Assembly: GCF_012940005.1 (NCBI RefSeq) | Contig: NZ_SPMX01000009.1 | Location: 1-64,000, forward strand | Length of the DNA: 64,000 bases | Reading direction: 5' to 3' | Source: Candidatus Accumulibacter contiguus | Lineage (GTDB): Bacteria > Pseudomonadota > Gammaproteobacteria > Burkholderiales > Rhodocyclaceae | Part shown: positions 8,869 through 18,289 of the stretch, piece after piece | How positions within the stretch are numbered: position 1 is the first letter of the stretch | Layout of the letters: every line of letters begins with the position of its first letter | Program-made: the position numbers and the translations under genes | The notes under the pieces: model-generated | What the model was told of the DNA's origin: nothing | Seen by the model: the letters and a program-made list of their open reading frames with translations, nothing else | The model's database searches: none

Positions 8869-10473
8869 CTAGTCCACGGGCACCCGCGCGGGCGCGACCT
8901 CCATCTGCGCGGCGCCCGCCGATGTCGGCCCACTACCGACCATGCGCGCGATGTCCTGCTTCATCAGCTCCCGAATGGCGGGCGATTCGAGGATTGCCGT
9001 CCTCGCCGCGGCCCGAAGCCGATCAACGGCTTCGCTTCGCAGAACGAGCGAAGTGGGCAAACGGTGCAGATAATCGCGCTCCGCCGAGTCCTTCAGGACG
9101 GCGAATGACACGTCGATCACGTGGATGTTGATGTCCGGCGCCCGCAGGATGAAATCGAGCTTCGGATTTCCCTCCGCTATCGGCTTCATGTCCGTGCGCA
9201 CCACCCGTAATACCTGCCACCCGGCCTGCATATCCTTCAACGTCTCGACGGTGTCATACGAGTAGCGATCGATCGGTGCGCCAGCGGTCTGAATGAGCAG
9301 CTCGACCATGCCGGGTGGGTTTTCGTGCAAGCTCCAGTCGTTGGGAGGAGTTGCCAGCGAGTTGACAACGAAAACGAAGACCTCGCGCAAGCGATCAAAC
9401 GGCGTCGGCATGCCTAATGCGTGGAGCGAGGCGAACGTCGATAGGACATCCAGGACACCCCGAGAACCGATATTGTCGGAGATACCGCCGTCCACAAGAT
9501 GAAGGTAGGGTCGCCTCGACTGGTCGCTGTAGGCTCGCAATTCATTCAAGTGTTTGATCGAGCGTACGGCGGGTCGCGGAGGATCGGGATTGTCGAGCAA
9601 TAGCCTGGTCCACGCAGGGGGACGGTAATCGCAGGTCCCGCCGTGGTTATCGATGGTGATGGCCGACAGGACCACCGGAACGGCGGAGGAAGCCGCGGCC
9701 GCGCGGGCGAGGCGGAAACCTCCCAAGTCCGTGCACAACATATCGAATGTCGGTTTGTTGAAGTCGATGCGTGTGCCCTCAGACAGGTCAGTGGCGCTCA
9801 CGACAATTTGCGGACCGTCACGCTTCAGGTCGGCGTAGGTCGCGCCGTTGAACAACACTTCGTCGTAGAGATCCGCGGCCAGCTCCGATCGGCCCCACCC
9901 CGTTGAAACAAGTGCGCCCCAGTTAAAAGGATTCAGCACGCGGGCGATCAGCTGGCCCTGCACGTCCCGCCTGAGAAACCGCCTCTCGTAATCGTCGAAG
10001 AGCTTGTCGCCGTAGAGCCCGTAGGCAAGCGCAGTGAAGCTTCCGCCCGATACGCCGGTAATCACCTCGACTTCGTCGAGAGCCCGGACCTTGCGGCCGC
10101 TCGGGGTGGTGATCTCGATGTCGCGCAGGGTCTCCAGCACGCCGTAGGAGAATGCAGCCGCACGCATGCCTCCGCCCGAAAAAGCAAGCAAGACGAAATG
10201 CCGGCGATCCTCCTGGTTCTCCGAAGGCCGCTGGAACGTGTACATCGTCGCAGGATCGAAGTGCTCGATCCGCGGATTGACCGGACGCGTGGCGCAGCCC
10301 GCGAGGCCGAAGGTAATCAGCAGCGCCACGAGTACGAAGGAAGGGCCCCGCAGGCGATCCTTGGCCGGTCGAAGGCTCGGCCGCGCTGCCCGGCGAGCAG
10401 CGCGCGCCGCAGGAATACCGAGTCGCGACCGAGGATCAGCCGCAGGCGATCCTCGGGCTCCACAATCGTTCAT
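8869..10473 (-). CDS. Patatin-like phospholipase, predicted lipoprotein
   Basis: The 534-residue protein has a lipoprotein-type signal ending in LLITFGLAGC at about residues 50-60, then a patatin domain. That domain shows the oxyanion loop FSGGGMRAAAF, the nucleophile elbow GVSGGSF (Ser) and the catalytic aspartate in LVDGGISDN, so the Ser-Asp dyad is complete. It should be an envelope-anchored acyl hydrolase acting on phospholipids or lipid esters. The N-terminal ~35 residues are Arg/Ala-rich, and a shorter start is possible. It begins eight bases after the RND pump gene, so it is probably the last gene of the efflux operon, which hints at a membrane-lipid role linked to efflux or stress. 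Confidence 0.8.
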   Translation of the reverse strand: MNDCGARGSPAADPRSRLGIPAARAARRAARPSLRPAKDRLRGPSFVLVALLITFGLAGCATRPVNPRIEHFDPATMYTFQRPSENQEDRRHFVLLAFSGGGMRAAAFSYGVLETLRDIEITTPSGRKVRALDEVEVITGVSGGSFTALAYGLYGDKLFDDYERRFLRRDVQGQLIARVLNPFNWGALVSTGWGRSELAADLYDEVLFNGATYADLKRDGPQIVVSATDLSEGTRIDFNKPTFDMLCTDLGGFRLARAAAASSAVPVVLSAITIDNHGGTCDYRPPAWTRLLLDNPDPPRPAVRSIKHLNELRAYSDQSRRPYLHLVDGGISDNIGSRGVLDVLSTFASLHALGMPTPFDRLREVFVFVVNSLATPPNDWSLHENPPGMVELLIQTAGAPIDRYSYDTVETLKDMQAGWQVLRVVRTDMKPIAEGNPKLDFILRAPDINIHVIDVSFAVLKDSAERDYLHRLPTSLVLRSEAVDRLRAAARTAILESPAIRELMKQDIARMVGSGPTSAGAAQMEVAPARVPVD

Positions 10474-10480
10474 CGGTGCC

Positions 10481-13400
10481 TCATGCCGGGGTGGCGGCCG
10501 CCGACGGCATCGGAGGATTCGGAACAGAAGCCCGCTCGACCCTGAACCACGCCGCGTAAAGCGCCGGCACGAACAAGATCGTCAGGATCGTGGCGACGAT
10601 GAGGCCACCCATCATCGCGATGGCCATCGGGCCCCAGAAGATGCTCGGCGTGAGGGGAATCATGGCCAGTGCGGTGGCCATGGCCGCGAGCGCGACCGGG
10701 CGGGTCCGATGCACGGCGGCTTCCAGCACGGCGTTCCAGGGATCGCGGCCCTCGGCCATCTCCGCTTGCACCTGGTCGACCAGGATCACGGAGTTGCGCA
10801 TGATCATTCCGCTCAAGGCGGTGATGCCGAGGATCGCGACGAAGCCGAGCGGCGCCTGGAACAGCAGCAGCGCGGCGACCACCCCGATCAGTCCGAGTGG
10901 CGCCGTCAGCAACACCATGAACATGAGGGAGAAGCTCTGAAGCTGCAGCATCAGGATGGTGAGGATCGTGACCAGCATCACCGGGGCCACGGCCGCCAGC
11001 GCGCGGTTGGCCTTGTCGCTTTCCTCGACCGCACCGCCGACATCGATGCGATAGCCGAACGGCAGCTTCGCTTCGATGTCCTTCAGCAGCGGCCGGATCT
11101 CCTGAGTCACCGACACGCCCTGCTCGCCATCCTTGACGTCCGCGCGCACGGTGATCGCCATGTCGCGGTTGCGCCGCCACAGGACTGGCTCTTCGAGCTC
11201 GTAGCGCACGCGCGCGACTTGCGACAGCGGCACGACAGTCCCCTCACGGGTATAGAGATTGACGTCTTTCAGCGTGTCGACGTCGAGACGCTCGGACGGA
11301 ACCGCACGGGCGACGATGTCGATCAAGTCTTCGTGCTCGCGCAGGTGCGACATCGTTGCGCCGTTCATTACGGTCTGGGTCACGAAGGCGACGTCGGCCG
11401 GCGCCAGGCCGAGCGCACGCGCCTTGTCCTGGTCGAGGTCGACTCTCAGCGCGCGCACCGGATCGTTCCAGTCGAGCTGCACATCGCGCACCTTGGGACT
11501 CGAAGCGACCGCCGCTTCGACCTCACGCGCGATCGAACGAACCTTCTGCGTATCCGGACCGACGACACGGAACTGGACCGGGAAGCCGACCGGCGGGCCG
11601 AGCTCAAGGCGCGTGACGCGGACCCAAACCTCAGGGAACGCCTCGTTGACGCTCGCCATCAGGCGCGAGCGCACCCGCTCTCGGGCTTCCGTGTCCTTGG
11701 TCATCACCACGAAGGCTGCGTAGCCCGGGTTCGGCAGCTCCGGGTCGAGCGAGAGATAGAAGCGCGGCTGACCGGCGCCCGTGTAGGCGCTGAAGAAGCG
11801 GACGTCTTCATCCTTGGCGAGGATCGACTCCATTTTCTTGACCTGCTCGGTCGTCGCGGCGAACGAAGCGCCTTCCTTCAGGCGCAGCTCGACGACCAGT
11901 TCCGGCCGCGAGCTGTTGGGGAAGAATTGCTGCGGCACGAAGCGTGCGCCGTAGACGGCGAGCGCGAGGGCGGCGACGGTCGCGCCGATGACCCACCAGC
12001 GCCGCTCGACGGCGACGTCGATCCACCTGCGTAGCTTGCGATAAGAGGGCGTGTCGTACGGGTCAGCGCCGTGGTGATGCGTGCCGAAGTCCTTGGGCAG
12101 CATGTTGACGGCGAGGTAGGGCGTGATAATCCCGGAAACGACCCACGAGAACAGCACCGCAATGCCGACGATCCAGAAGATGCCGCCCGCGTATTCGCCG
12201 GTGGTCGACTGGGAGAAGCCGACCGGCATGAAGGCCGCGGTGGTGACCAGCGCGCCGGTCAGCCGGGGCATAGCCGTCGCCTTGTAGGAGAAGGCGGCGG
12301 CCTTGAGGCGATCCCACCCTTCCTCCATCTTCACCACCATCATCTCGACGGCGATGATGCCGTCGTCGACCAGCAGGCCGAGCGCGATGATGAGCGAGCC
12401 GAGCGAGATGCGCTCCAGGTTCCAGCCCATCGCCAGCATCACCAGCGCGACCACGCCGACCACGCCGAGCACGATCGGCACCGCCAGGCCGACCACGATG
12501 CCGGTGCGCCAGCCGAGGCTGACCAGGCAGACCGCCAGCACGATGGCGAGCGCTTCCAGCAGCGCGCGTTCGAATTCCCAGATGGAATCGGTGACGACGG
12601 TCGGCTGATCGGCAATGCGCTCGAGCTCGATGCCGTAGGGCAGTTCGGTCTGCAGCTTGGCGACCGCGCCCGCGATCGCCTTGCCGAGGTCGACGATGTT
12701 GCCGTCGCCGGTCATCGTGATGCCGAGCATCAGGACCTGCTGCCCGTTGTGGCGCACCGTGTAGGTCGGCGGATCTTCGTAGCCGCGAGTGATCGTCGTG
12801 AAATCGCCGAGCTTGATCAGCCGGCCGCCGGCGGCGATCGGCACGTTGCGGATATCGTCCAGATTGGCGAACTGCCCGCTGACGCGAACGAGCACCCGGT
12901 CGCCGTTGGTGTCGATCGAGCCGCTCGAGAGCACGCTGTTCTGGCTCCTGAGGCTCTCCGCGATGGCCAGCGGCGTGATGCCGAGGGCGGCCAGCCGCTG
13001 GTGCGAGAACTCGACGTAGACCTTTTTCGCCTGCTTGCCGTAGATGTCGATCTTCTTCACCATCGGCACCTTCAGCAGGCGGCGTTTGATGTCCTCGGAT
13101 ACGTCGGAAAGCTCCGCTAAGCTGACGCCGTCGCCCTTGACGGCATACAGCAGCCCGGTCACGTCGCCGAATTCGTCGTTGAAGAACGGGCCGATGACGC
13201 CTTCGGGCAGCTCGAGCTTGATGTCGCTGAACTTCTTGCGCGCCTGGTACCACGCCTCCTGCTGTTCCGCGGGCGAGGTGCCGCCGACCACCGTGATCAG
13301 CATGGCGCCGTAGCCCTGGCGTGCGTAGGTCTTGACCTTCTCGAAGTGGTCGAGCTGCTCGAACTTCTTCTCCATCCGGTTGAGCAGCTCGTCCTGGACC

Positions 13401-13582
13401 TGCTGTGCCGTCGCGCCGGGCCAGATCACCATCGCCGTCATCGACGGCACCGAAAAGTTCGGGTCTTCGAGCTGGCCGAGCTTGGTGAAGGACAGCACGC
13501 CGCCGATGGCGATCACCAGGATCAAGAAGAGCACCACGGCGCGGTGGTGCAGAGCCCATTCGGTAAGGTTGAAGGATTTCAT
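10481..13582 (-). CDS. RND-family efflux pump, inner-membrane permease subunit
   Basis: At 1033 residues this has the full length of proton-driven RND exporters. The first transmembrane helix follows MKSFNLTEWALHHRAVVLFL, and the large periplasmic loop (about 35-330) includes WPGATAQQVQDELLNRMEKK. The helix cluster with the charged relay motif LGLLVDDGIIAVEMM is near residue 395. A second half repeats this topology, with a second periplasmic loop at about 555-850 and GITALSGMIMRNSVILVDQV. It resembles the hydrophobe/amphiphile exporters more than the heavy-metal group. ATG 13582 overlaps the adaptor gene stop by four bases. Substrate cannot be told from sequence. Confidence 0.9.
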   Translation of the reverse strand: MKSFNLTEWALHHRAVVLFLILVIAIGGVLSFTKLGQLEDPNFSVPSMTAMVIWPGATAQQVQDELLNRMEKKFEQLDHFEKVKTYARQGYGAMLITVVGGTSPAEQQEAWYQARKKFSDIKLELPEGVIGPFFNDEFGDVTGLLYAVKGDGVSLAELSDVSEDIKRRLLKVPMVKKIDIYGKQAKKVYVEFSHQRLAALGITPLAIAESLRSQNSVLSSGSIDTNGDRVLVRVSGQFANLDDIRNVPIAAGGRLIKLGDFTTITRGYEDPPTYTVRHNGQQVLMLGITMTGDGNIVDLGKAIAGAVAKLQTELPYGIELERIADQPTVVTDSIWEFERALLEALAIVLAVCLVSLGWRTGIVVGLAVPIVLGVVGVVALVMLAMGWNLERISLGSLIIALGLLVDDGIIAVEMMVVKMEEGWDRLKAAAFSYKATAMPRLTGALVTTAAFMPVGFSQSTTGEYAGGIFWIVGIAVLFSWVVSGIITPYLAVNMLPKDFGTHHHGADPYDTPSYRKLRRWIDVAVERRWWVIGATVAALALAVYGARFVPQQFFPNSSRPELVVELRLKEGASFAATTEQVKKMESILAKDEDVRFFSAYTGAGQPRFYLSLDPELPNPGYAAFVVMTKDTEARERVRSRLMASVNEAFPEVWVRVTRLELGPPVGFPVQFRVVGPDTQKVRSIAREVEAAVASSPKVRDVQLDWNDPVRALRVDLDQDKARALGLAPADVAFVTQTVMNGATMSHLREHEDLIDIVARAVPSERLDVDTLKDVNLYTREGTVVPLSQVARVRYELEEPVLWRRNRDMAITVRADVKDGEQGVSVTQEIRPLLKDIEAKLPFGYRIDVGGAVEESDKANRALAAVAPVMLVTILTILMLQLQSFSLMFMVLLTAPLGLIGVVAALLLFQAPLGFVAILGITALSGMIMRNSVILVDQVQAEMAEGRDPWNAVLEAAVHRTRPVALAAMATALAMIPLTPSIFWGPMAIAMMGGLIVATILTILFVPALYAAWFRVERASVPNPPMPSAAATPA

Positions 13583-14701
13583 CGCACGGCCCGCTTGGCG
13601 TCAGCTTCGCCGCGCGTCGTGCCCAGCAGCGCGACCCGCAAGGCCGGCGCCATCTTTTGCACGCCGGCGGTGACAACGAGCTCACCGGCCGGCGGGCCCG
13701 ACACGAGCGCCTCCTCGTTGCGATACCCGTGCACCGAGACGTTGATCAGATCGACGGTGGCGACCGGATCGGTACCCGCACGACGAACGACCCAGACCGC
13801 TGGCTGGCCTTTGTTCTGGGTGATCGCCGAGGCCGGGATTACGGCTACCGGCGCTTCGCCGACCTGCCGTTCGACGACGAGCGTGGCGGTTGCACCCAGC
13901 GGCAGCGGCCGCGGCGTGACCGGCTTCAGGCGGGCGCGAAAGGTTCGCGTTTGCGCCGCTGCCTGCGGCGACAGTTCGCGCAGCGCGACCTCGAACGTTT
14001 GCTCGGGCGCGCTTGCCAGCCACGCCTGGTAACGCGACGTCTTGAATACGGCGAGGTGATCCTCGGGCACGTCGGCCACGATCTCGGGTTCGCCTTCGTT
14101 GGCGATCGAGACGATCGGTTGCCCTTCGGCCACCACCTGTCCGACCTCGAAGCGCACGGCGGTGACGACACCGCTCTGCGACGCGCGCAGCACCGTGTAC
14201 CTCAGCCGGTTGCGGGCCAGCTCGAGCTTCCTCGCCTCGGCCTCCGCCGCGGCGGAAGTCGTCGTCGCACCGGTCTGCGCCTTCTCGTCGTCGGACACGC
14301 TCACCGAACCGTCGCTCTTCAACGCGTCGAGCCGCCGCCGATCCGATTCCGCTTGCCGCGCCTGCGTCGTGACGGCGACGAGCTGCTGCCGCGCCGCACC
14401 CTCCGCCAGCCGGTAATCGGTGTCGTCGAGCACCGCCAGCACATCCCCCTCGCGCACTTTCTGGCCGACATCGACCTTGCGCTGCACGACCTTGCCGCCA
14501 ACGCGAAATGCCTCGTTGACTTCGTGGCGCGACTGCACCGTGCCGACGTAGCGGTTCGTTTCCTGCGTCTTGTCGTAGCGGATCTCGGCGGTGCGCACGG
14601 CGCGCAGGGCTTCAGCGGGGGGGCTTCGATGTACACGCGGACAGGCCGGCGACGGCGATCACCGCGACGACGACTAATGCGGGGGTGGGAGACGGATTCA
14701 C
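13579..14701 (-). CDS. RND efflux periplasmic adaptor (MFP) lipoprotein, apparent frameshift
   Basis: The adaptor bridges pump and outer-membrane channel. From GTG 14701 the frame encodes VNPSPTPALVVVAVIAVAG then LSAC, a lipobox. It then meets a G7 run (14617-14623) that shifts frame. With six G the reading continues SKPPAEALRAVRTAEIRYDK into the rest, giving 373 residues. The body shows the hairpin and lipoyl halves (RHEVNEAFRVGGKVVQRKV, VLRASQSGVVTAVRFEVGQV) and the beta-barrel and membrane-proximal domains. GTG 14701 overlaps the stop of the outer-membrane gene (GTGA). If the shift is real the adaptor would lose its lipid anchor; a sequencing error is likelier. Confidence 0.82.
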
Positions 14702-16200
14702 GACGGATCCTCGTATTGAGCGACGGAGTTTGATGATGTAGGCGAATTCGGGTTGGCGGCTGCCGCGGGGTCGGTGACAGGCTCGAACGCCTGCCAGCCA
14801 CCGCCGAGCGCCTTGTACAGTTGCACGCTGTCGAGCAGCAACTGCGTGTTGGCGTCGTTGGCTCCGACGCGCACCGCCAATCGCGCGCGTTGCGCGTCGA
14901 GGAGTGGCAAGAGGTCGATCTGGCCGCGGTCGTACAGCGATTGCGCACGACCGAGCGCCGCGTCGGCCGATGCCGCAGCGCTGTTGAGCGCCTGCGCGCG
15001 TTGCCTTTCATCGGCGAGCGCCACCAGCGTGTTCTCGACGTCTTCCAAGGCGCGCGCGATCGCGTCCTCGTAGCGCAGGACGGCTTCGCGTTGTCCACTC
15101 TCGGCGATGTCGTTGATCGCTGGCGTGCGTCCGGCGTTGAAGATCGGCATCGCCAACATCGCCGCGACGTTGGTGAAGCGCGCCGGGCCAAGACTGTCGC
15201 CATTGAGATTGATGGTCTCGCGACCAAACACGGCGCCGAGAACAAGCCGCGGAAACCACTCCGCCATCGCCTGCTGCCGGCGCGCGTTGGCGGCGTCGAT
15301 CTGCGCGCTCGCAGCGAGCAGGTCCGGCCTGCGTTGCAGCAGCGCGGCGGGTTGGCCGGGACGCGCCGGCGGAACGGTGGCTTCGACGGTCGACGGCTTG
15401 ATGCTCGCGGCATTGAACGCCTGACCGCCAATGAGCACGGCGAGGCGATGCCGCGAGACGGCGGCAAGTGTTTCCAGCGGCGGGATGGCTGCGCGTGCCC
15501 GCCAGGCTTCCGTCTGCGCGCGTTCGACGTCGAACGGCGTCGCGAGACCGACCCGATGGCGCGCCGCTACGAGGCGCAACGTTTCGTCTTGCGCGGCCGA
15601 TATTGCACGCACCGTTTCGAGCTGGCGCAACGCGCCGGTGAGCTTGAAGTAATTGCTGGCGACGTCACTCAACACCAACAGACGCACGCCTCGCGCGCCG
15701 TTTTCGACGGCCAGCGTGTCGGCCGCGGCCGCAGCGGCACCCGCGCGCAGGCGACCGAAAAGGTCGACTTCCCACGTCACGCCGACGCCGATCTGCGCCG
15801 CCTTCGTATTCGCCGCTTCCGGAACGACGCTCTTGAGAGCCGAGTCGTAGTTCGTTTTGTGATCGAAGGCATCGCCGCCGACGCCAACGGCCGGAAACAG
15901 CCACGAACGGCTGATCGTCTCTCCGGCGCGCGCGGCGCGTAGCCGCTCGGCCGAGATCTTGACGTCGCGGTTTTGCTGTGCGGCGCGGCGGATGAGGTCG
16001 GCAAGAACGGGATCCTTGAAGCTTTCCCACCACGCCACCTCGGGCTCGTCTGCGGCGACCGTCGCTGCCGCGAATTGGTCCGGCACATCGAGCGAGGCCT
16101 TCAGCACGGGTGCGGCACACCCCGCCAGGGCGAGGGCGAGCGACGCGGCGAGTACACGCAAATGGCGGAATGGGATACTGGGGTTGGCTGGGTTCGACAT
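14698..16200 (-). CDS. RND efflux outer-membrane factor, NodT/OprM type lipoprotein
   Basis: TolC-like exit duct of the tripartite pump. The 500-residue protein begins with a lipoprotein signal (LRVLAASLALALAGC, lipid cysteine near residue 28). It contains two OEP repeats of coiled-coil and beta-strand segments (about 70-270 and 285-475), including ISRSWLFPAVGVGGDAF and NARRQQAMAEWFPRLVLGAV. It is first in a four-gene operon with adaptor, pump and patatin-like lipoprotein. The C-terminal ~25 residues are Asn/Ser/Pro-rich. No regulator gene is adjacent. Confidence 0.88.
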   Translation of the reverse strand: MSNPANPSIPFRHLRVLAASLALALAGCAAPVLKASLDVPDQFAAATVAADEPEVAWWESFKDPVLADLIRRAAQQNRDVKISAERLRAARAGETISRSWLFPAVGVGGDAFDHKTNYDSALKSVVPEAANTKAAQIGVGVTWEVDLFGRLRAGAAAAAADTLAVENGARGVRLLVLSDVASNYFKLTGALRQLETVRAISAAQDETLRLVAARHRVGLATPFDVERAQTEAWRARAAIPPLETLAAVSRHRLAVLIGGQAFNAASIKPSTVEATVPPARPGQPAALLQRRPDLLAASAQIDAANARRQQAMAEWFPRLVLGAVFGRETINLNGDSLGPARFTNVAAMLAMPIFNAGRTPAINDIAESGQREAVLRYEDAIARALEDVENTLVALADERQRAQALNSAAASADAALGRAQSLYDRGQIDLLPLLDAQRARLAVRVGANDANTQLLLDSVQLYKALGGGWQAFEPVTDPAAAANPNSPTSSNSVAQYEDPS

Positions 16201-16288
16201 GGCAGTGAGCGTAAGGGAATGGTTGCCGCGAGTCGTCAGCGAAGCGTCGACGTTCTGTCGGGATTTCGTCGGAAGGTGCGACGCGGAT

Positions 16289-16747
16289 TCACAGGCGGGC
16301 GCGTATCAACTTGAGCTCCGCGCGACAGGCTTCGCCGAACGCCTTCAACGGGTCGGCGCCTACGGAGCGGGCAAGTTGGCCCATCTCCTGTACCGTCAGG
16401 TTGCGCGAGAAGTACTGGTCGGTGATGTGGCTCAACAGACGTTCGGCTTCGGCGAGCACCGGCTGCGAGGCGGTGAGGCGAATGCGATTCGTGAGTGCGT
16501 AGAGTGGGAGCAGCTTCTCCGGATCGTCGAGCGTGTGGACGAACGCGTCGATGAGAAGCTTCGCGCATTCGGCGATGAATTCGCCGTATAGCGTCTCACG
16601 CATGCGCATATCCCCCTGAATCAGCTCGCGCTGGCTGACCGTCTTCTGGGTAACCCAGGCGGTCGCAACGGCAGCCGAGCCGCCAACAAGCGAGCCGAGC
16701 ACGCCTGCCATTGCGCTGACGATTGCACTATCCATGCGTTCGCTCAT
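16289..16747 (-). CDS. Small membrane-anchored protein of unknown function
   Basis: The 152-residue product starts MSERMDSAIVSAMAGVLGSL. It has one hydrophobic N-terminal helix (about residues 8-32, Gly/Ala-rich), then a soluble helical part (LYGEFIAECAKLLIDAFVHT). I do not recognise a named family, though proteins of this shape occur widely in Proteobacteria. Its ATG directly abuts the TGA of the preceding small frame (16748-16750), so it is the third of three coupled genes. Confidence 0.6.
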   Translation of the reverse strand: MSERMDSAIVSAMAGVLGSLVGGSAAVATAWVTQKTVSQRELIQGDMRMRETLYGEFIAECAKLLIDAFVHTLDDPEKLLPLYALTNRIRLTASQPVLAEAERLLSHITDQYFSRNLTVQEMGQLARSVGADPLKAFGEACRAELKLIRARL

Positions 16748-16876
16748 TCACGCGGGCGGCCACTTTCCCAGCAAATCGCCGAAGCGATTCCTGAGCTGCT
16801 CGACGACATACGCCTCAATCTGCTCCGTTTGCAGCCTTGCCGACGCTGAACGGTATCGATCACTCGCATTCCGCAT
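16748..16876 (-). CDS. Very small coupled reading frame (about 42 residues)
   Basis: The frame encodes MRNASDRYRSASARLQTEQI followed by EAYVVEQLRNRFGDLLGKWPPA. Its start ATG (16876-16874) lies inside the last codons of the upstream 71-residue gene, and its TGA is immediately followed by the ATG of the downstream 152-residue gene. The C-terminal half is an amphipathic helix that looks like real protein. The tight coupling on both sides is the main support. A longer in-frame start at 17011 exists but would overlap the upstream gene almost entirely. Function unknown. Confidence 0.4.
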   Translation of the reverse strand: MRNASDRYRSASARLQTEQIEAYVVEQLRNRFGDLLGKWPPA

Positions 16877-17075
16877 TGAACGGCCGCTCGTGGAGGGTCG
16901 CGTCGAGGTCGCTAGCAACGCACTCGAGCAACTCGCGACCGGACGCAAATTCACATTGCCGTCCGGTAACGAGGTTCTCGATACGGCCGGCGAGCGCATC
17001 GGGCTTTGCATCGCCGCGCACCTTCACCACGTAGGCGCGTCGGGTCGGGTATTTGGAGTCAGTGTTGAAGGTCAT
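16860..17075 (-). CDS. Small conserved-looking protein, 71 residues
   Basis: The product begins MTFNTDSKYPTRRAYVVKVR and continues GDAKPDALAGRIENLVTGRQ with a C-terminal FASGRELLECVASDL. The second half resembles short proteins in other Betaproteobacteria of the pattern VKxRxDAxPxALxGRxEHxxSGxxxxFxSxxELLxFL. Their function is not known to me. It is the first of three overlapping small genes and lies downstream of a 225-base gap containing a dispersed repeat. Confidence 0.55.
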   Translation of the reverse strand: MTFNTDSKYPTRRAYVVKVRGDAKPDALAGRIENLVTGRQCEFASGRELLECVASDLDATLHERPFNAECE

Positions 17076-17227
17076 CTCAGTTGTCGATGGTGAGTCATCG
17101 AGGCTAGCCTAACGGTTCTCGTACGCCGAGTTGTCAGCGTAACGTCGCCAAGTTGTCCGGATTCGGGCAAACCGACCTGCCCAGATGGCGCGGCTTGCCC
17201 CAGGAACGACCGTGTCCAATCGAATTA

Positions 17228-17290
17228 CTGTGAAAGTCGCGCCAGCGACTCACGAATCTCCCCCTCGCCCGCGAATGCGGGAGAGCAACT
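17228..17290. repeat. Dispersed intergenic repeat (copy 2) abutting an ABC binding-protein gene
   Basis: Bases 17231-17262 (core GAAAGTCGCGCCAGCGACTC) match, with few differences, sequences at 54370-54398 (inverted) and 58949-58970. As in those copies an imperfect GC hairpin follows (CTCGCCCGC, loop, GCGGGAGAG). The repeat ends about ten bases before the first usable start of the neighbouring gene, which lacks a normal signal-peptide start. Confidence 0.6.
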
Positions 17291-17300
17291 GTCCTCCCGT

Positions 17301-18287
17301 GTGCTGGCAGCGATCGTCCTGCTCGGCACGCTGTTCACGGCGCAGGCCGAAACCACCGAAGTCCGCCTTGCCCAGCAATATGGCATCAGTTATCTGCCGC
17401 TGATGCAGATCGAGCAGAACAGGTTGCTGGAGAAGCACGCCGCAGCCAGGGGTCTCGGCGAGATCAAGGTCACGTGGTCGAAGTTCGCTGGCGGCAATGT
17501 GATGAATGACGCCTTGCTCTCCGGCAGCCTCGATTTCGCCGCTGCCGGCGTCGCGCCGGCGACGACACTTTGGGCCAAGACGCGTGGCACTCCGTCCGAG
17601 GTCAAGCTGGTGACGGCAATGAACTCGATGCCGATGTATCTCAACACGCGCAACCCGAACGTCCGATCGATCAAGGATTTCACCGACAAGGACAAGATTG
17701 CCCTGCCGGCCGTGAAAGTCTCGATCCAGTCCGTAACCCTGCAGATGGCTGCCGAAAAGCTGTTCGGTGAAGGCAACCACAACAAGCTCGATGCGCTGAC
17801 CGTCACGCTGTCGCACCCGGATGCCCTGGTGGCGTTGCTGTCGGGCAGCAGCGAGATCAGCGCGCACTTCACAACGCCACCTTACCAGTACCAGGAACTG
17901 GAAAAGCCCGGCATTCATACCGTGCTCAATTCGTATGAAGTGCTCGGCGGTCCGGCCACCCTCAACGTGATCTACACCACCACCAGATTTCGCGAGGCCA
18001 ACCCGAAGATCTACCAGGCCTTCCTCGCCGCGTTCGAAGAGGCCATCGCGCTGATCAACAGGGACAAGAGAGCTGCTGCCGAGTTCTACCTCAAGTATTC
18101 GAAGGACAAGGACACGGTGAAGGACATTCTGGCGATACTCAACGATCCGCAGATCGAATTCACGCAGACGCCCAAGAACATCACGCGATACGCCGACTTC
18201 CTGTTCAAGATCGGCACGATCAAGTACCGGCCGGCGAGCTGGAAGGAGCTCTTCTTCCCCGAGATTCACCATCTGTCGGGCAGTTGA
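17301..18287 (+). CDS. ABC transporter periplasmic binding protein, sulfonate/nitrate/taurine type
   Basis: This is a type II solute-binding protein of the SsuA/TauA superfamily. After a short hydrophobic leader ([15 protein letters not shown]) come [17 protein letters not shown], the hinge region [15 protein letters not shown], and the second lobe. The start is uncertain: GTG 17301 gives a signal peptide without the usual positively charged n-region, and no ribosome site is evident. Upstream in-frame codons run straight into a dispersed repeat, so the original start may have been replaced. It is followed three bases after its stop by the ATPase gene, then permease, dehydrogenase and dioxygenase. 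Substrate is probably an organosulfonate, inferred from the dioxygenase. Confidence 0.82.
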   Translation: MLAAIVLLGTLFTAQAETTEVRLAQQYGISYLPLMQIEQNRLLEKHAAARGLGEIKVTWSKFAGGNVMNDALLSGSLDFAAAGVAPATTLWAKTRGTPSEVKLVTAMNSMPMYLNTRNPNVRSIKDFTDKDKIALPAVKVSIQSVTLQMAAEKLFGEGNHNKLDALTVTLSHPDALVALLSGSSEISAHFTTPPYQYQELEKPGIHTVLNSYEVLGGPATLNVIYTTTRFREANPKIYQAFLAAFEEAIALINRDKRAAAEFYLKYSKDKDTVKDILAILNDPQIEFTQTPKNITRYADFLFKIGTIKYRPASWKELFFPEIHHLSGS

Positions 18288-18289
18288 CG

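Noticed and set aside
10166-12034. A long plus-strand open frame (over 600 codons) opposite the RND pump gene
   Set aside because: It is antisense to a well-recognised protein. Its Arg/His/Asp-rich composition is the mirror of GC-rich codons, with no domain and no ribosome site.
12063-13685. A long alternative frame on the same strand within the RND genes
   Set aside because: It overlaps the recognised pump frame, and its Arg-rich, low-complexity translation is typical of a shadow frame.
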